From Deltaproteobacteria bacterium (GTDB taxonomy: Bacteria > UBA10199 > DSSB01), in the NCBI GenBank assembly GCA_021414045.1, contig JAIOPF010000291.1, forward strand, positions 1 through 8,787: a DNA stretch of 8,787 bases. The letters are read 5' to 3'. Below are positions 6,342 to 8,787 of this stretch, piece by piece. Within the stretch, counting starts at the first letter, position 1; the number at the start of each line of letters is the position of its first letter. The position numbers and the translations under genes were made by a program. Under the pieces are notes generated by a model, which saw only the letters and a program-made list of their open reading frames with translations, made no database searches and was not told the DNA's origin.

Positions 6342-6980
6342 ATGGAAAAAGGCACCCGCGCCACCCAGGCCTTTGCGCTCTACTGCTTCCTCGTCGCCAC
6401 CTACCTCTCGGTGGGGGGGCTGCTCCAATACCGTTTTGGGCTTTTGGGGATCAGCATTAACGAGATCTTCCTCTTGGCGATGCCGGGAATCGTCTACGCC
6501 CAGCTCACGGGCCTTTCCCTCAAGAAGACCTTTCCGATACGCCAGCCCACTTTTAAGGAATTTCTCCTCGTCCTCGTGATGACCGCCGTGGTGATTGTCC
6601 CCATCGCCCTCTTGGTCGAGTATCAAAATCAGTTTTGGCCTCTGCCGCCGACCGTGCAGACTTTCTACGACCAATTGATGAAGCACGAGGGGATTTTGGA
6701 CGCCGTTTTGAAGTTTATCGTCCTGGCCCTGATTCCCGCTGTCTGCGAGGAGCTGTTCTTTCGCGGGCTCTTGCAGGGGATGATGGTCTCGAGTTTCGGC
6801 GTGACGAGGGGGCTTTTGCTGACGGCTCTCTTCTTCGCCGTTGCCCACGTGAATCCTTGGTATTTCATTTATTATTTTTTCTTGGGAACCTACCTGGGCT
6901 TGCTGCGGAATTGGCGGAATAATTTGGCGCTCTGCATCCTCGCCCATCTCGCCAATAATCTATACAGCCTCTATAGCTAG
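6342..6980 (+). CDS. CPBP family intramembrane glutamic endopeptidase
   Basis: Polytopic membrane protease of the CAAX protease/bacteriocin-processing (Abi, CPBP) family, 212 aa from the ATG at 6342. The conserved motifs are in order: EELFFRG (E136, E137, R141), FAVAH (H169), and AHLANN (H202, N205/N206); the glutamates and histidines form the active site inside the membrane. About six hydrophobic segments are visible, at roughly 8-28, 40-58, 73-93, 120-135, 155-170 and 173-210. Family members process prenylated proteins, bacteriocins, or, in the myxosortase-type branches, C-terminal sorting signals; a sorting-tail protein is encoded at the left of the window. The start is uncertain: a TTG at 6300 gives 14 more residues, but neither start has a strong Shine-Dalgarno. 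It is divergent from hisG, and its TAG stop overlaps the stop of the opposing large gene. Confidence 0.9.
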   Translation: MEKGTRATQAFALYCFLVATYLSVGGLLQYRFGLLGISINEIFLLAMPGIVYAQLTGLSLKKTFPIRQPTFKEFLLVLVMTAVVIVPIALLVEYQNQFWPLPPTVQTFYDQLMKHEGILDAVLKFIVLALIPAVCEELFFRGLLQGMMVSSFGVTRGLLLTALFFAVAHVNPWYFIYYFFLGTYLGLLRNWRNNLALCILAHLANNLYSLYS

Positions 6981-8787
6981 CGATTGATGTCGAGTATCGT
7001 CGGCGTGTCTTCGGGAGTGAGCCTTGGTGAAAGCCCTCTGGCCTCTCGGTAACGGCGAATCGGCTCGAGTAAGGTCAAGGCGGGACTGATGTCCCGATAT
7101 TCGGCATTAAAAGGCCGCGAGTAGGGCTCGTGAAGCAAAGCGGCCTGGTCCGCGTATTCCAGGGGCTTCGAGGTCAGCACCCCGGAATCGAAGACATCGG
7201 AATACACACCGTAAGAGTTAACCTCGCTGTCTCCGTAGTGCAGGTGCCGCACCCAGGTTCGCCCTTGACCGTCTTCTCCCATGATCCAAACCAAGGGGCG
7301 GCGGCGTCCGGTGGAGGGATCCCCTATGGAGGCGCCGCGATATTCGCGAAAGGTCAAAGGCCCCAAAAGACTGGTAGGTTGTCTCATCTCTCGAGTGGGA
7401 GCCTGGGTAAAATCCGGAATGAATCCATCCGGCCAGCGGAGGTTGACCATTTGACGCAAGGTTGCCTCAATGCTTTTACTAGAACCCCAACCCCAACCTG
7501 GGGGAAGGGCGAAGACTTCTCCCGGCTGCATGGCCTGGAGCGCCGTGGTGCCGGGCACCGCCGGAAATTCGATTTCTTGCCCGAATCCCGCGATCATTGT
7601 CCGCTCTCCGGCCTCGCCCAAAGCCTCGCTGGAAAGGGAAATATATCGCGTCAAATCTTGAAGTGGCATTTGCGTGGGAGCTGGCCCGCGTTGCTCCAAT
7701 CGCATCAGGGCTTGGGCGATCTCCCATACCGGTTGAGTTTCCTGAGTGTAATGCCGTCCCATTCCTTTCATGATGTGGGCGTTTCCCATCATGAATGGGC
7801 TGCTGCGCCATGCCCCCGCATCCGAGCTCGAGACATAAAAAAATCTTCGTTTCAGTACTTGCCGGCCATCCACCTCCACCGGCACCAAGGCCAGGACATA
7901 GCGCCGACTTTCGCTTCCACCGCTGGATCTTTGTCGAACCCCCTCGATCACGCGACCGAGGTAAAAACTTTGCCGGCCCACTCTCAGTTGATGGATGGGA
8001 CGAAGGAGCGGGCTGCTGAGGATTTCGCGCGGCAAGGGGCGCATCGGCAGGCTCCAGAGTCCTTGCAGCACTTCCAAGGGGACGTTGTGAATGTCGTCCA
8101 TGGGGCTGTTTTCGACGGGAAGCGCCTGGTCCGGGGGAACCGCTTCGTCGGCGACATCGCGTCTCCGACCTGAGGCTACTGGGGACTCTCCCGCCGGCCG
8201 GGGGGCTCTTACCACCGGGGTGCGGGGTCGAAAGGAAATTTCGCCTTGATGCCAGTAGGGTTCCAGCCCGTCTTGAAGTCCCAGCTCCATGGCTTCGATG
8301 CTTTGGCCCGAAGCGAGCCGTCCACCGACATAGTTCTCGAGAGCCCTTTGCTCGCGGGGCGTCTGAGCCAGCCAGGGATTTCTATTCATCAATTCGCTGA
8401 CGAGAGGCTGGATTCTTCTTCGCATCAGCCTTGGGCCCAATTGGGCGCGCCACCAGAAACGATTTCCGATGCGCCGCAGTCCCGCCGCGCCCGCGTCCCA
8501 CATCAGCATGTTGGCGTAAGTTTCGGCGATTTCCTCGGAACGTGGCGCTCGCCAATGTCCGGTGGAGAACCTTTCGGAGAGCGAGGAGGCGCCCAGCATC
8601 AGGAGTCCGCCTCCGCCGGTGGTGCCGGCACGCAGACCCAAATGTCGCAGCAGGAGGTAGCTCTGAGTTTCCTCGTTGAGGAGGGCTCCCCGCAGCCGAT
8701 GGCTGAGCAAGGTAGTCCCTCCCATCGCCAGGCTGCTGAACAGCGTGTTGAGGGCCAAGGTAGGGAGAATGCGCGGCAGTTCCTCGC
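6977..8787 (-). CDS. Large Arg-rich, Cys-free protein of unknown function (5' partial)
   Basis: I do not recognise the family. The frame is open to the right edge; the TTG at 8758 lacks support as a start, and the codons before it (EELPRILPTL) continue the protein, so at least 600 residues are C-terminal to an unseen part. The right-hand third is helical with hydrophobic Leu/Gly-rich patches (such as TTGGGGLLMLGASS) that could lie in or against a membrane. A Pro/Arg/Ala-rich disordered linker follows (about nt 8120-8225). The last two thirds (about nt 6990-8110) are beta-rich and may hold two divergent copies of one module, each with an Arg-Arg, a strand, an Asp-Gly turn, then Arg and Tyr. 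By hand count over the 593 residues from nt 8758 there are about 64 Arg, 4 Lys and no Cys, unlike the Lys-containing neighbours. The stop overlaps that of the CPBP gene. Confidence 0.75.
   Translation of the reverse strand, partial: EELPRILPTLALNTLFSSLAMGGTTLLSHRLRGALLNEETQSYLLLRHLGLRAGTTGGGGLLMLGASSLSERFSTGHWRAPRSEEIAETYANMLMWDAGAAGLRRIGNRFWWRAQLGPRLMRRRIQPLVSELMNRNPWLAQTPREQRALENYVGGRLASGQSIEAMELGLQDGLEPYWHQGEISFRPRTPVVRAPRPAGESPVASGRRRDVADEAVPPDQALPVENSPMDDIHNVPLEVLQGLWSLPMRPLPREILSSPLLRPIHQLRVGRQSFYLGRVIEGVRQRSSGGSESRRYVLALVPVEVDGRQVLKRRFFYVSSSDAGAWRSSPFMMGNAHIMKGMGRHYTQETQPVWEIAQALMRLEQRGPAPTQMPLQDLTRYISLSSEALGEAGERTMIAGFGQEIEFPAVPGTTALQAMQPGEVFALPPGWGWGSSKSIEATLRQMVNLRWPDGFIPDFTQAPTREMRQPTSLLGPLTFREYRGASIGDPSTGRRRPLVWIMGEDGQGRTWVRHLHYGDSEVNSYGVYSDVFDSGVLTSKPLEYADQAALLHEPYSRPFNAEYRDISPALTLLEPIRRYREARGLSPRLTPEDTPTILDINR

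Noticed and set aside
6282..6947. 221-residue frame on - opposite the CPBP gene.
   Set aside because: Its highly charged composition with many Gln/His/Glu is what the antisense of a membrane protein gives; the CPBP motifs on + are intact.
7130..8173. 347-residue frame on + opposite the large right-edge gene.
   Set aside because: The - strand frame is longer, continues past the edge, and has even composition, while this one looks like a His/Gly/Pro-rich shadow.

Overview
The window looks like chromosomal DNA of a Gram-negative bacterium with a G+C-rich genome. Evidence for this is two secreted proteins with Sec-type signal peptides, a diadenosine tetraphosphatase of the proteobacterial ApaH type, a long-form HisG, and a surface-protein tail that resembles the C-terminal sorting signals common in Myxococcota and other former Deltaproteobacteria. 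A delta-like lineage or allied candidate phylum is my best guess, with low confidence. I see no tRNA, rRNA, CRISPR array, transposase or phage gene.

Layout from left to right: (1) a gene on + that enters from the left edge and ends in a Pro/Ser-rich stalk plus a Cys-containing, membrane-anchoring tail, closed by a strong intrinsic terminator; (2) a small orphan gene on - whose stop codon abuts that terminator; (3) two - strand genes, apaH followed by a glycerol-facilitator gene (glpF), with a hairpin in the space between them; (4) divergent from apaH, a tightly coupled pair of secreted paralogues on +; (5) a bidirectional terminator shared with the converging hisG-ferredoxin pair on -; (6) divergent from hisG, a CPBP-family intramembrane protease on +; (7) its stop codon overlaps that of a very large Arg-rich, Cys-free protein gene on - that runs off the right edge.

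Most recognisable genes are metabolic or housekeeping: ApaH hydrolyses Ap4A, GlpF moves glycerol or other small neutral solutes, HisG starts histidine synthesis, and the ferredoxin carries electrons. They do not form one pathway. The less described content is the secreted paralogue pair with two cysteines at identical positions, the possible substrate/protease relationship between the sorting-tail protein and the CPBP protease (some CPBP proteases are sorting enzymes), and the unrecognised large protein at the right edge. Both edge genes are partial and their apparent start codons are artefacts of the window.
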